From Cryptomeria japonica (taxonomy: Eukaryota; Streptophyta; Pinopsida; Cupressales; Cupressaceae), in contig NC_081412.1 of NCBI RefSeq assembly GCF_030272615.1, forward strand, positions 38,634,911 through 38,692,910: a stretch of DNA of 58,000 bases. Direction: 5' to 3'. Positions 35,030 through 45,695 of this stretch are shown here, one piece after another (within the stretch, counting starts at the first letter, position 1; every line of letters begins with the position of its first letter). The notes beneath the pieces are model-generated. The model did no database searches and had not been told where the DNA came from. It worked only from the letters and a program-made list of their open reading frames with translations. The translations under genes and the position numbers were made by a program.

Positions 35030-35610
35030 TCTCCCCTAATATAAAAATAATTGGGGGCAAAAGTTCTAAAATTTCAAATCAAAAAGCATACTTGTTGATC
35101 CCAAGTCTCCATCATGTCATGATACTTTCACTTCTTTTCGCAATCATAAGCCTTCATCACTCATCCACTTGTTTCACACATCCATTCCCTTATGGCGATA
35201 CATCATGGAACTTTAATGGAGCTTCCTTGAGAGACTTTGTTATCAGGGATGCCCAAACTTCTTTAGGTGACATGCATATGAGCCTCCATAGTTCACGCAT
35301 TAGTAATTATATCTCAGTTCCTTCCTCAAGGAAGACAGTCACTCAAGCTACACATCATTCAGTCAAGGAACAATACATTTACAACCACAAAGTAAAGCCT
35401 CACACATTTGAGGTGGGTGACTTAGTTCTCAAAGAAAATCCTAAAAATCAGCAAGACAGAGAGAAGAAGGGCAAGTTCGAACCAAATTGTCTTGGTCCTT
35501 ACATCATTATAGAAATCTATGGATATGGTGCATATCAGCTCTCAACCCCTGAGGGAAAAACTTTGGAGGATCCTATCAACAGCATGCACCTTCATAGGTT
35601 TTACACATAG
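35026..35610 (+). CDS. Hydrophobic segment joined to integrase C-terminal tail
   Basis: 194 codons open from MISPNIKIIGGK to the stop at 35610, overlapping the end of the gag-protease frame by 4 bases in another phase. Residues about 25-45 are hydrophobic (HHVMILSLLFAIISLHHSS), a possible membrane segment. The last 80 residues (YNHKVKPHTFEVGDLVL, then GKFEPNCLGPYII and INSMHLHRFYT) match the C-terminal part of Ty3/gypsy integrase, where the F-VGDLVL and GP-Y words are usual. The zinc finger and DDE core are missing. Most likely this is the scar of a large pol deletion. That it stays open while gag-protease is full of stops is notable. A translated product is not proven. Confidence 0.6.
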   Translation: MISPNIKIIGGKSSKISNQKAYLLIPSLHHVMILSLLFAIISLHHSSTCFTHPFPYGDTSWNFNGASLRDFVIRDAQTSLGDMHMSLHSSRISNYISVPSSRKTVTQATHHSVKEQYIYNHKVKPHTFEVGDLVLKENPKNQQDREKKGKFEPNCLGPYIIIEIYGYGAYQLSTPEGKTLEDPINSMHLHRFYT

Positions 35611-37350
35611 CTCTTCATGAATATCCTAATTCAAAAATTAAAAAAATTCAAAAAAAATCAAAAAAAAAAAAAATTCAAAAAAATACAAAAATACAAAAAA
35701 ATCATAAACATAAAAAATTGCTACTTGGTGAAAACTTGGCAAACAGGCGCCTTGTGATGCAAAAAAAATTGGAAAATAGAAAACCATTTCGTCCAATAGT
35801 GAAAACCACTTCGGTGGCATCTTGGGCAAGTACCATGGTGAAAACCGGGTCACCAATGCCATGTGTAGATACATTGCTCCTCCCTCCTTCAGGATTCCAT
35901 TTCCTCTTTTCACTTTGGACATACTCACAACCTATCCATCCATAATAAACTTACCCATTCCCATCATGGCTTGTTATTGATCTTCCTAATATTGGTTAGC
36001 CATTCATAATAATCCTTCCTTTTTCACCCATAATAAATCAGCTTCTATCTGTGGCTAAGGCAAATCCTAAGTCTAGTGATGGGTGTGGAACTAAGAGCAT
36101 CACACATTTCAAGGAGTGTAGTTTCTTCCAGTTTTCTTCAGTCTATTCGTGCACAATCCACAATAAAGCAGCACTTGCATCGCAAATCCACAACAAAGTT
36201 TCATCTTCTCCACAATAAAGTATCAGTTTCATGGATTCAGTCAGTTTCAGATGACACGCAAGCAACAATGGGCTTCAAAAAATCAAATCTTTTAACAAAC
36301 TCAGACAACATTATGGTTCAGTGCTATCTATCCTTTTGTGAAAGTAAACATTGTGACCACAATCAAATAGACTTCTACAAGTGACAAGAGACATTAAACT
36401 TGAGGACTACAGTGGATGTTGGTGTCGAGTCTTGGTTTTCTTTTGATTTTATGTTTCTGGTGACATATCTTTTATCTTTTCCAGATGTCTCTGACTAGAG
36501 ATTTTATCTCCAGGATTTCTTTGACTAGAAGGGTGAGGATGGGGTATCGTCACCTATTTTTCTTTGTTGTCTGTGGATTATCTCTTAGTAATGCTATGAC
36601 TTGTCCAAGAATATGAGGATGTTGTGAGTCTAGTGTGAACTGGGGCATTCCTTGTTTGCTACTGTCTGATCTCCATGCAAATGGGTACAATGACTTTTTG
36701 GGTTGAACATATAACTTATTTGTCATAATAAAGCTCAATGATGATAATAGCACAAGAAGCTCTTTCACTTCCATATCTTCTATCTTTCATCCCCCTTTCA
36801 TGATTGACCTTCATCATCCTTCCTGAGTCCATGTAGCTTGCTATCACATGACTGAGTATAATGACACAACAAAAATATTTGCATTTTATGTAGTTTGCAC
36901 TTGCATTACCACATTCTAGCATTTCATACGTATAGATATCACAATTACATCACATCCTGCACACAACACATGTTAGCACATTTTACATTTTCATCATATA
37001 AATAGTTATTTGCATTATCATTTTCACCTGAATTTCATACATTCACATTTATATTTGCATAACATATAAAAAAATAAAAGAAAAAAAAATATTGCATTTC
37101 ATCATGTACATATTTACATCCATATCTTAAAATCATCATCATAAAACATATCATAAGCATCACATAGGGACACATGCATATAGCCACCACAAGGATGAAT
37201 CATCTCATATATATATCGAAATCATAAGTGTCATGATACAATGATTTCAAAATACATATGGCTACAAAATCACCCAAAGGTGTCTACATCATCATACAAA
37301 ATAGTACAACACTAATACATAGGGAGCCCTCTAAGGCTATGATGAACTCC
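35611..37350. other. A-rich spacer and 3' non-coding part
   Basis: 35637-35710 is an A-rich run with repeated TCAAAAAA. 35.7-36.4 kb contains repeated GTGAAAACC words. No gene. 36.85-37.3 kb is AT-rich with many CATCATA and ACATTT words. Confidence 0.4.
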
Positions 37351-39254
37351 TTCCCTCGGAGCCAATTGGCCTTGATGGAGTCTAAACCCTAGAAGGACCT
37401 GCCCTAGGATAATCTCTCCTACCCCCTCTATCTGGTGGTGGTGGAGGACCCATGATCCCACCACTAGATAACTGTCTCCTGTCTCTCCCCCCAGTGGTCA
37501 TCATAGTCCGCGATGGTATCCAGAAGCTCCTAGCCTATTGATCTGGTGGCACCACTCCATAGCATAGGTCCCTCCAGTAGGCTATCTCCTCCCCTACCCA
37601 TAGAACATAGGCGTATCTAGCTCCTATGTCCTTTGTTGCCTCTCTTCCTTCCCTCATTGCTGCCTCAACCTCTATGTAGCACTGAATAGCCTGATCCCTC
37701 TCCCACTCAGTGTCCCTTAGCTGTCTCCTAAGCCTAGCTGCATCCCTCTCCAAATCTTCGATTTCATCTGCCTATCCCTAGCAAAGATCCCTCAAGGATA
37801 GTAGCTCATCCTCCTCATCCCCTCTCCCCTCACCCTATCCCTATGGCTTCTCCTGTGGCTGCTCCTATCCTTGTTCCCATCCCTATACCTGTTTGGGAAC
37901 CTATGTTGCTGGCACCTATAAAGGAAATCCACCTCTACCCCTCACTATATGCACATGTCTCTCCTCTCTGCCCTCTCTCCTTTGAGCCACTCTACCACTA
38001 CCCCTCGCCTTTATCGTCGGCCTCTGCCTCCACCATCTTCACTATCATCTCCACCATCTCCACCATCTCCACCATCTCCCTCTATCGGCTCCCCTGGATC
38101 CATCAACTATGGAAATGGATGCTCTGCCCAATAAGAATTGTACTCTACATCCATCCCTGCATCCTCCACATCTGCCCATATATCTCAAGGCATCGGAACC
38201 ATCTCTAGCATCTATGTCACAACTAATCATAAGACAATAATGGCCCTAAATGCACCTGATCCCTCACTATCCATGCATACATCCCTGAACTGCATGGCAT
38301 CCACTATATCCCGTCGAACTGCCTGCATACCCTGTCAATCAACTTCCTCTCAATAATATATGGTGTTCAGCCAATCAAATACCTACTCCTGAATACATAT
38401 GAGAGCTCCACTGCGTCATCCTCCCACTCCTCACAATCTCAGTAAGGCCTCCATACTACACTGTCTATCTCATTGATCACTCGGCACCAATACTCTAGCC
38501 TCCCAATCTGTGACTGGGAATTAATCATATCATATAGATGCACAAAACTATGCCCATGTCCCCGGTCCCTAAAATGTATCGATCATGTCACCGAAAGATG
38601 CTCATATGCCCATACCTACAATAATGTCACTCCACACCCCAATCCTGTTGATGCATGATACACAAACTAATGCAGCTCATAATACATGTGTGCCAGCAGA
38701 CACGGCCCCCATGCAAACCTAGTGTGCTCAGTTACCAATGTCTCTAGAGTCCTCCCCCACCCCGCAGCCAACCCTCGTGTCACCCTATCTGGATAGAGGA
38801 ACCCACTGATCACTCCTGCCAGCACCGCCGATAGCGCCAATCCTATAGCTATCATGGTGTCCCAAGCAACATGTCTTGCCCTCATCTCTAGTCCTGGATC
38901 CTGGAACACTTGTCTCACTGCATCCCTGTCTCCCTCTCGATCGTAAGGAACTAACTCCCCAATGATCAATATCCTTAGTATCAGATACACATGCTCTAAG
39001 GTGACTATCATCTCACCCATCAACAAATGAAACGTGCATGTCTCTGAGTGCCATCTCTCAGCTAATGCAGTCAACAATCCCATGTTTGCCCAAAACTCAA
39101 GCATATACATAATGTATCACAAGCCCATTGCCTCAACTATTGCTCTATCCTTGAATGTCATCTTTGCTCATAATCTTTGAGTCGAAGGGAATCTCTCCCG
39201 TGACTCCAACATAGGTAGGTCCTCCTACAGTCAAGCAAACCAATTGTGTCAATC

Positions 39255-39535
39255 CTAGTGGAATTCCCTGTTCATCATAAAGTGCTTCTTTTTATCCTAG
39301 TGCTTATATCTATCATATGACACTCTATCCTAGTGGCATTCCCTATTCATCACAAAGTGTTGCTTTTTTATCCTAGTAGTACTCCCTGTTCATCATAAAG
39401 TGCTTCTTTTTATCCTAGTGATTATATCTATCATATGGCACTCTATCCTAGTGGCATTCCCTGTTCATCACAAAGTGCTACTTTTTTATCCTAGTAGTAC
39501 TCCCTATTCATCATAAAGTGCTACTTTGATCCTAT
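39255..39535. repeat. Tandem repeat, about 119-bp unit, 2.4 copies
   Basis: TCCTAGTGG(A/C)ATTCCCT and TTCATCA(T/C)AAAGTGCTTCTTT words recur at 119-bp spacing, with half-unit similarity at about 60 bp. It lies in the inferred PMD intron. Confidence 0.75.
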
Positions 39536-39581
39536 CTTTTAGGGCACCTACTTGAGTGTATCCTCTTGAGTAGCTTATCCA

Positions 39582-39897
39582 ATTGACAACGTATGTTCTA
39601 TCACAAAATTGTCAATTCAGCCTAATCCAAACTGGCAACGTATGTTCTATCACAAAATTGTCAATTTCTTTGGTACATGTTGTTCATCACAAAGTGCCTT
39701 GCTCTATCCTATCCTAAGGCCTCTGATTGAGTGTATCCTCTTGAGTAGTTTCCTGATTGGCAATGTATGTTCTATCACAAAATTGTCAATCCTAGCCCTA
39801 TCTGTTATCCTAGTCTTCCCTAGAGGACCTACTTGAGTGTATCCTCTCAACAGCTTATCCAATAGACAACGTATGTTTATCACAGAACTGTCGATTT
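39582..39897. repeat. Four copies of a conserved stem-loop
   Basis: At 39582-39616, 39633-39663, 39755-39791 and 39861-39897 a unit (A)TTGACAA - CGTATGTTCTATCACAAAA - TTGTCAA(T) recurs. The third copy has GGCAA opposite TTGTC, keeping the pairing through G-U. Each is preceded or followed by GAGTGTATCCTCTTGAGTAG-like sequence. Confidence 0.7.
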
Positions 39898-39904
39898 GAC
39901 CTTG

Positions 39905-40135
39905 AAGACACAAACGTTCTTGCATAATTCACAAACGTGCCTGCTCTACACAGACGTGCCTAAATCACATAGACATGCCTCTGTTCGACACAGATGTGCC
40001 TATCCTACATAAATGCACTTGTCCTGCATAGATGCGCTCACATTGAACACAGACGCTATTACAATCATAGACATGCCCACACTTTGCACAGATGCGCATA
40101 ACCTACCCAGACGCACCTAGCACCAACACAGACAT
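39905..40135. repeat. Short tandem repeat around CACAGACGTGCCT
   Basis: About eleven degenerate units of 19-23 bp, each with (CA)CA(T/G)A(G/A)A(C/T)G(T/C)GC(C/A)(T/C) followed by a variable 8-10 bp. CG and TG/CA variants alternate. Confidence 0.75.
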
Positions 40136-40651
40136 GCATTCCCATCTTTTAACCCACTTGATAGTTTTTTATGACATACCTAATGCACATTTATTACCCT
40201 ACCTAACATGCATTTATGACAACAATTAATGCAACAAGGTACAAGGAGGTTTTGTGGTACTCACTGAATCTCCTGCATCTGTTGGCCTCTAATATCGGCA
40301 AACGCGATCGAATCTATGCACCAATGCCATCGCTGTTGACTGCTCTCTACTCTCTCTGCACTCTGATCTCTTAGGTGTGTGGATGACAATGAGGATGTTT
40401 TCTCTCATAGTCTATCTTATAGACTACCCTAGTCCTCATTTCTCAAGTCAGTCTTCTTTATCCCATGACTCTGTCACTCTATCCTATCTTGTCAGTTATT
40501 TCTAGTCTTTGTTTCTTATCAAGAGATTGTCTGCGATCTTTTCAAACATTTTCATCCAATCTCTCGAGGGGGAATATCATTCCCATCTTGGGGAAACTTT
40601 GTATCAGTTTATCTTATCTTCTTTGAAACAACGCGACAAGCTGCATTGTCT

Positions 40652-40666
40652 CAAAGAGGGGCAAAA
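40652..40666 (+). promoter_or_regulatory. Polypurine tract of the 13.4 kb element
   Basis: CAAAGAGGGGCAAAA directly before TGTAGACACC. Confidence 0.9.
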
Positions 40667-41440
40667 TGTAGACACCTAAAGTTGTCCTGTCTAATTAAAT
40701 AAATATTTTTATTTATTTAATTATTTTAGCCTAATTCTTCTATTAATTAAATAAATCTATATTTATTTAATTAATTCATTTACCCTCTTCTAGCCTTATT
40801 TCTCATTTAAATAAATACTTTTATTTATTTAAATTATCCTTTTCCTAAAATTAAATAAATACTTTTATTTATTTAATTGATCCCACTTCTTCTATTAATT
40901 AAATAAATCTTTATTTATCTAATTAATTCATTAGCCTTTTCTACCTATGACACATGTCATTCATCTCTTAATTCCTACACTACCTACCCTCTTATTATTT
41001 TATTATTTCCTCTACCTACCCTCTAATCCTAGCCGACCATCTATCTTTTACACCTATTAATCTTATCCCTCCATTTCTTACAGTGTCTTCTATATAAGAG
41101 GATGATTCTCTCATTATCGATCCCCTCCCAAGCATTCTAGCATTTGAATTTTCATATGTGATCAAGCCTACTTGCAACCACCATTTCATTCTTTGTTGAG
41201 CTCTTGTGCACACATAAAATCTGAGAGCAAATATATCAAGCAAGATCAATGGAGATAGGAAGAATGGAGATCCAAACCCTATTGGACATATGATGGTATA
41301 ATCTTTGTGATTTTGTTGATTTGCATTGTCTTAGGTAATCTTCATATGTTATGGTGGATCTTTGTTGTTGTTAGGCTAGGGTTTTGTGGTTGAATTTATT
41401 TAGTCTTTCAAATTTTCTTATTCCAATTTTACCATAAACA
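40667..41440 (+). repeat. 3' LTR of the 13.4 kb element
   Basis: 774 bp, same ends as the 5' LTR, five AT hairpins at about 40693-40927, TATA box TATATAAG near 41092. Followed by the target duplication CCTAG. Confidence 0.93.
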
Positions 41441-41445
41441 CCTAG

Positions 41446-42744
41446 CAATAGGAGGAAGGTGTGAATTCTTGTTCTCCTTCCTTTATTTTGGTCAATGATG
41501 TTATTTTTGCTCAATAGCTCCTCTTGGAGGTATATGTCATTGGGCAAAGATCTATTGCTCATTATTATTGTATCCCTCAAAAGTATCCCTTTACACTTGT
41601 TGCAAGATATATCATAATTATATTTTTCTTGGCTTATAAGAGTTATGCCTCTTTGGATAGGGTTGCATGTACATTATTTTTATGGATATCTCCTTGGTGA
41701 TTGAAGGTATGTATCCTTCTTCTTCTTTTTCTTAAGATGTCACCATAGCTCTACATTTCCATCTTAAGGAGGGGTCATATATGCATCCTCCTCATGTACT
41801 ATGTTGTGGATTTCCTTGCATAATGTCTTGCTTGGTTATCCTTTCTCAGTTCAAGTTGCAAATTTTCTTGGAGATAATGGTTTCATTGGTCATCCTTTTG
41901 CACCGTTTATTGTGGATTTTCTTGCATAATGTGATTTTTGGTTATCCTTTTTCAATGATTCAAGTTGCAAAATTTTGTGGAGAAAATTATTTCCTTGGTT
42001 ATCCCTTTTTGCACCATTTTTGTAGATTATCTTGGAGACAATTCTTTTCTTGGTTATCCTTGGGATGGATTGACTAGCACAACTCAACTTGATAGACTTA
42101 TTGACCTTTCCCTTGCACCGGTACATTTCCAAGATGGGTTGACTATCATAAGACAACTTGCTAGATTACTCAACTCTCTCTTTTCACCGACCTCTCTTGG
42201 GATGAGTGGAAATAGCATAATTCAGCTTGCAAGACTATTTTTGACTCTTCCTCCTCTTTCATGGATCACCTAGCATAACATAGCTTTCTACCTTGTGGAA
42301 TGCATTCTCTCTTTCTCTCTTTCTTTCCTCTATAATCTCATAGCACACCTTTGCTAGTTGATTGGACCATAGAGTTTTGTCTCGTCTTTGATGTGTTCTC
42401 TTGCTCTTTCCAAGTGATCACTTATGCTCTAGCAATAGCATTCTGAGGGTGATATAGTGGTTGAGACATTTTTACTATTGAGGTATTTTTTATTAATTGA
42501 CTTGGAACCTTTTTTTTTAGTACAAACCCCCTTTTGTGTGTATTTAGTTCATTGTTTGTCTTTATTATTGTTTTTGTGTGTCCTTGTACATGGTTGTATG
42601 AGTTAAGATCCTTGGTTTGCAAGCTTTTTCTCTTGAACTTAGTGATGTCTTATTTCTTTGCAATTTTTCCCATGCCTCTCTCTCTCTCTCTTTCTCTTTC
42701 TTATACTTCACCATGAGTATGTGTATTGGCTCATACTCTCGCTA
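41446..42744 (+). mobile_element. 3' non-coding region of an older plus-strand element, interrupted by the 13.4 kb element
   Basis: Continues the DNA that ends at 28039. Holds degenerate tandem repeats: CTTGGTTATCCTTT(T/C)TCA and TTCAAGTTGCAAA units of about 106 bp at 41830-42065, then three units of about 75 bp (TTGACTA(G/T)CA(C/T)AA(C/G)(T/A)CAACTTG) at 42065-42270. No gene. Confidence 0.55.
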
Positions 42745-42759
42745 AAGTGGGGGCTAAAT
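42745..42759 (+). promoter_or_regulatory. Polypurine tract AAAGTGGGGGCTAAA
   Basis: Directly precedes TGTAGCATCG, a typical gypsy LTR start. Confidence 0.75.
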
Positions 42760-43500
42760 GTAGCATCGTAAATTACATCCCTATGCAATTTCTTTCTCCA
42801 CTAGGCCCTATTTTGACATGTATAGCCTCCTACATCTAGTCCCCTTATCCAAAACTTAATTCAACATCTCTTTTCAACATCTTCTTCCCAAATTGGACAC
42901 TAGGTCCCAATTTGAGCCACATTGGTGGGACTAGCTCGATAAGATCGACATAACCCTAGGACTGGGCCAATCACTTTGACCCAATCCCCAATTTTTGGTC
43001 GGAAATTTTAATCACATAACACATGAAGTGGTTGGGCAATAAAAAAATTTCCACATTGGCATGCTTCAAGTTTTGCACCCCGAAAATCTTGAGAAAGGTA
43101 TATAAGCAAGGTATCCTCCTTATTTTGGGTGAGTCCACATTCACCAATAAGGCAAACTTAAGATCAAGAATTCAAGCATTCAAGAAATTTCATCTCACTA
43201 TATCCTTCATTGTGGAAACCTTCAACAATCTTCATGCAAGCATGTCTTTTGTGATTTCCATTTAGGTCTTTTATGTGGAATCATGCTACTGCATTAACAT
43301 TTGTGGTCATCTTTAAAGAAGCATTTGTGTCATCAAGGTATAAGACATTTCTATTCACAAATTTAGCATCTTCTATATATCAATACACTTTCCTTTCATG
43401 TTCAATTCAATTCAATTTCAAGGTTGATTCCAAAACTAAGGATTAACCTAGGCAAACCCATTTCTAGCCAACATTTTCTCTCTTTTGTGTGTAGGAGTAG
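42760..43500 (+). repeat. 3' LTR of an older gypsy-like element (right end uncertain)
   Basis: Begins TGTAGCATCGTAAATTACAT after the polypurine tract. TATA box TATATAAG at 43099-43106. No second copy in the window, so the right end is an estimate. Confidence 0.55.
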
Positions 43501-44560
43501 ATGGCAAACCTACTAAAATAGGTATAGGTTAATCAAGAAGAGAGCTATAGTCTATAATTTGTCAGAGTTGAAACTATCAGGAATCTACCAATCGGATCAA
43601 CCCAATCTTGGAGCTTTACCAATCAAATCAACCTAGTCCTCTCATCTCTGCCTTAAATTTAGACTAAAAGCCATTCTTAGTCTCCTCTATTGTATTCATT
43701 TCCTAAATCAATTTGCTAGTTTACTATCTCCCTGTACATGCTAAAAGTGGTTCATGCTAGTCTATTTTTATTTATTTACAATTGCATAATCATTTTCAAG
43801 TATCCCACCGTGAAGGATCATCACATGCACTTTGTCCTTGATTCTTGTTGAGGCTAGTGGATTATCTTCTTTCTAATAGTAAGGTAGCCCATGGAAATAG
43901 GTTCCTTGTTTGCATATATAAACTTGGAATCATATTTCCCCACCTTACAAATTCAAGCCAATAAGATTATTCTCTAACTAAAATCCCCTCAGCATATCTT
44001 GTTTCTTAAACAAGGACTCTAGAATTAAGTCCAAATCTGATTGGGTGTAATGTGAGATTCAACATGAAATAAGATGTAGAGACAGACATGCATAATGTCC
44101 CAAAATTCTCATCTCGCCTATTAAACCACTTTCTCTTCTTAGAAATACCTATAGGATCAAGTTCTGTGCCCATGGTCACTCTATATAACCTCTATTTCTA
44201 TAGATTAATCTCTATTTATCTTTTCAACTATAGTAATTAAATGGAATGAGGGGAGTAACATTATTTGGATCCCTGATATGTGAATGAAAAAAAACAAAAA
44301 AAAACTCATACAATAATATAAAATCTCTCAATCCAAATCAAAATTCCTCTTAATCTCAAAAAAAGCTTGATTTGCATATTTTTGAAGAAAGAAGCCCAAA
44401 AACCTAGATCTCAGATTGAATGAAAATTAAAAATACCTGATAAATTTACAAAAAAAGAGGCCTAAGATCTATGTAGACGACTAAACCAGCTTTCCAATGC
44501 TACAAGAATTGAAAAAAAAAAAAAATTGAATGTGAAAGTTATGGCCTTGCAAGCATAAAT
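43501..44560. other. Spacer without recognised features
   Basis: May include the remainder of the preceding LTR. No domain-bearing frame on either strand. Confidence 0.4.
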
Positions 44561-45695
44561 TGTTGGCAAGAGACACTGTTCCGGTGAATATCGATGCATG
44601 AGAGATGCTTAGGAGTTATCATTTATGGCAAACCAATTTGGAAATAACATCCAATGTACATAGATTTGACTTACCGGAAGTCATATTGTTCATAAGGTAT
44701 AAGTCTAGAAAGTGGAACATAGTAATCGGTAGAGCATGAGACCATTGTGCACATCTTGATTTTGGTGGTGTAATTTTAGTTGTAGTGATAAATGCAGATG
44801 ATTCAAGGTTTGAAGAAGCTTATCTTTTAATCTTAATATTCAGTGTTGATTAATGAGCAAGATTAAAGGTCTGGTATCTGGTAATTTAGTTAGAACAAAG
44901 ATAATCTTGTGTAACATGTGTTGTGAAATTGTTCAGTTGATTTAAATGATTGGTTTTGTGTTTGAGGAGTTTGAGCCAACTTTTATGAAGCCTTATATCA
45001 TTTTGTTTGGGCCTGCATATGGATTTGTGGGCAGATTGAGCTGACCTAAGGTTACATGTTTCATGTTGGGTGTTATGCGGTTTTTGTGAAGCATACATGT
45101 TTGAGATCTTATTAGGTTGTGTGGATATATAATGTCAATCTAGATTATCAGTTTAGTTATGGAATATGTGAATGTGGATGTGTGGTATGAGAATGAGCAT
45201 CATAATGCAGAATTGGTGCTCCGATAGATAACTGTGCAGCAAAATAGGGCAAAAAGGCAGAGTAGCATTTGACAGTCAAATTATGCTTAACCAAAACTGG
45301 TCTTTGGTATTTGTAGATGTTGTATTCCAGTTCAAACATTATAATTACTCCTGCATCTCATTTTTAGGATAGTGAGTCATCCAGGGTTGTTGCCTTGTTA
45401 TGTAATTGAGCAGTGAGCTCTAGGCAGTGTGCCTGAATGCAAGTGCATTCCCGTTATGTAATATTATCATACTTATGGTCATAGTATAATAATATTGTGG
45501 GTTCAAATCCCACTATGATTTTTCCCTTTCTGGGTTTCCATGTAAAATTCTTGGTGTTATGGTTGTGTGGTTGATTGCTTTATGTTTCTGCACTTTTCTT
45601 TTAGTCTTATGCATCTGATGGTTTAAGAATCAGCTTAATAAGTTTGTAAATTATAAAACATTGATTCACCCCCCCAGTGTTCATTGATTCCAACA
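44561..45695 (+). repeat. 5' LTR of a truncated copia-like gag element
   Basis: The first and last six bases, TGTTGG and CCAACA, are perfect inverted repeats and a tRNA-Met-type primer site follows. No 3' LTR is present, because a later element sits at 48015. The last 300 bases recur at about 46445-46744. Confidence 0.7.
45423..45519 (+). other. Chain of hairpins ending in a tRNA-like T-arm inside the LTR end
   Basis: Successive stems: GGCA-GTG-TGCC (45423-45433), GAATGCA-AG-TGCATTC (45435-45450), ATACT-loop-AGTAT flanked by ATTAT/ATAAT, and GTGGG-TTCAAAT-CCCAC (45497-45513). The last is an exact tRNA T-arm with B-box GGTTCAAATCC. ATCATA (45466) could pair with TATGAT (45519), and a T-run follows. 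Not a functional tRNA: too short and without an anticodon arm. Repeated with changes at 46472-46568. Confidence 0.55.

Larger units (their letters stand above)
37360..40330 (-). pseudogene. Antisense plant-mobile-domain gene with a probable intron
   Basis: Runs opposite to the element. A 22-codon first exon starts at the ATG at 40330 (MALVHRFDRVCRY, stop, RPTDAGDS) and ends at 40265 before a strong donor, GTGAGTACC. An acceptor CTGTAG ends at 39225. From 39224 the same phase continues (EDLPMLESRERFPSTQRL) into the PMD core: MLEFWANMGLLTALAERW, then TCTFHLLMGEMIVTLEHVYL. Further blocks are LEYWCRVINEIDSVVWRPY, YVFRSRYLIG, YIIERKLIDRVCRQF and a C-terminal coil ending YWRDLCYGVVPPDQ with a Pro/Gly/Arg-rich tail. 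PMD is the plant mobile domain (PF10536) found in MAIN-like proteins and in transposons. Extra antisense frames between pol and the 3' LTR are known in Tat elements. TGA replaces expected Arg twice near the start, and other stops and a shift are present, so this copy is probably inactive. The intron is inferred from splice motifs and phase only. Confidence 0.65.
28040..41445 (+). mobile_element. 13.4 kb Ty3/gypsy (Tat-like) element without reverse transcriptase
   Basis: Two 774-bp LTRs (28045-28818 and 40667-41440) are flanked by a perfect 5-bp duplication, CCTAG (28040-28044 and 41441-41445). Order on the plus strand: 5' LTR, primer site, 2.7 kb leader with tandem repeats, gag-protease, integrase C-terminal tail, A-rich spacer, antisense PMD gene, tandem repeats, polypurine tract, 3' LTR. 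No reverse transcriptase, RNase H or integrase core is visible between the protease (34.3 kb) and the integrase tail (35.4 kb), so it is non-autonomous. The gag type, the protease form (LIDGGAG) and the extra antisense gene fit the Tat lineage; this is inferred by eye. By eye the LTRs differ at roughly 30-35 sites. A second copy begins at 48015. Confidence 0.9.

Noticed and set aside
45466-45519. A functional tRNA gene
   Set aside because: The T-arm is perfect, but only 54 nt lie between the possible acceptor strands, with no anticodon arm and no CCA-adjacent features; kept only as a tRNA-like finding.
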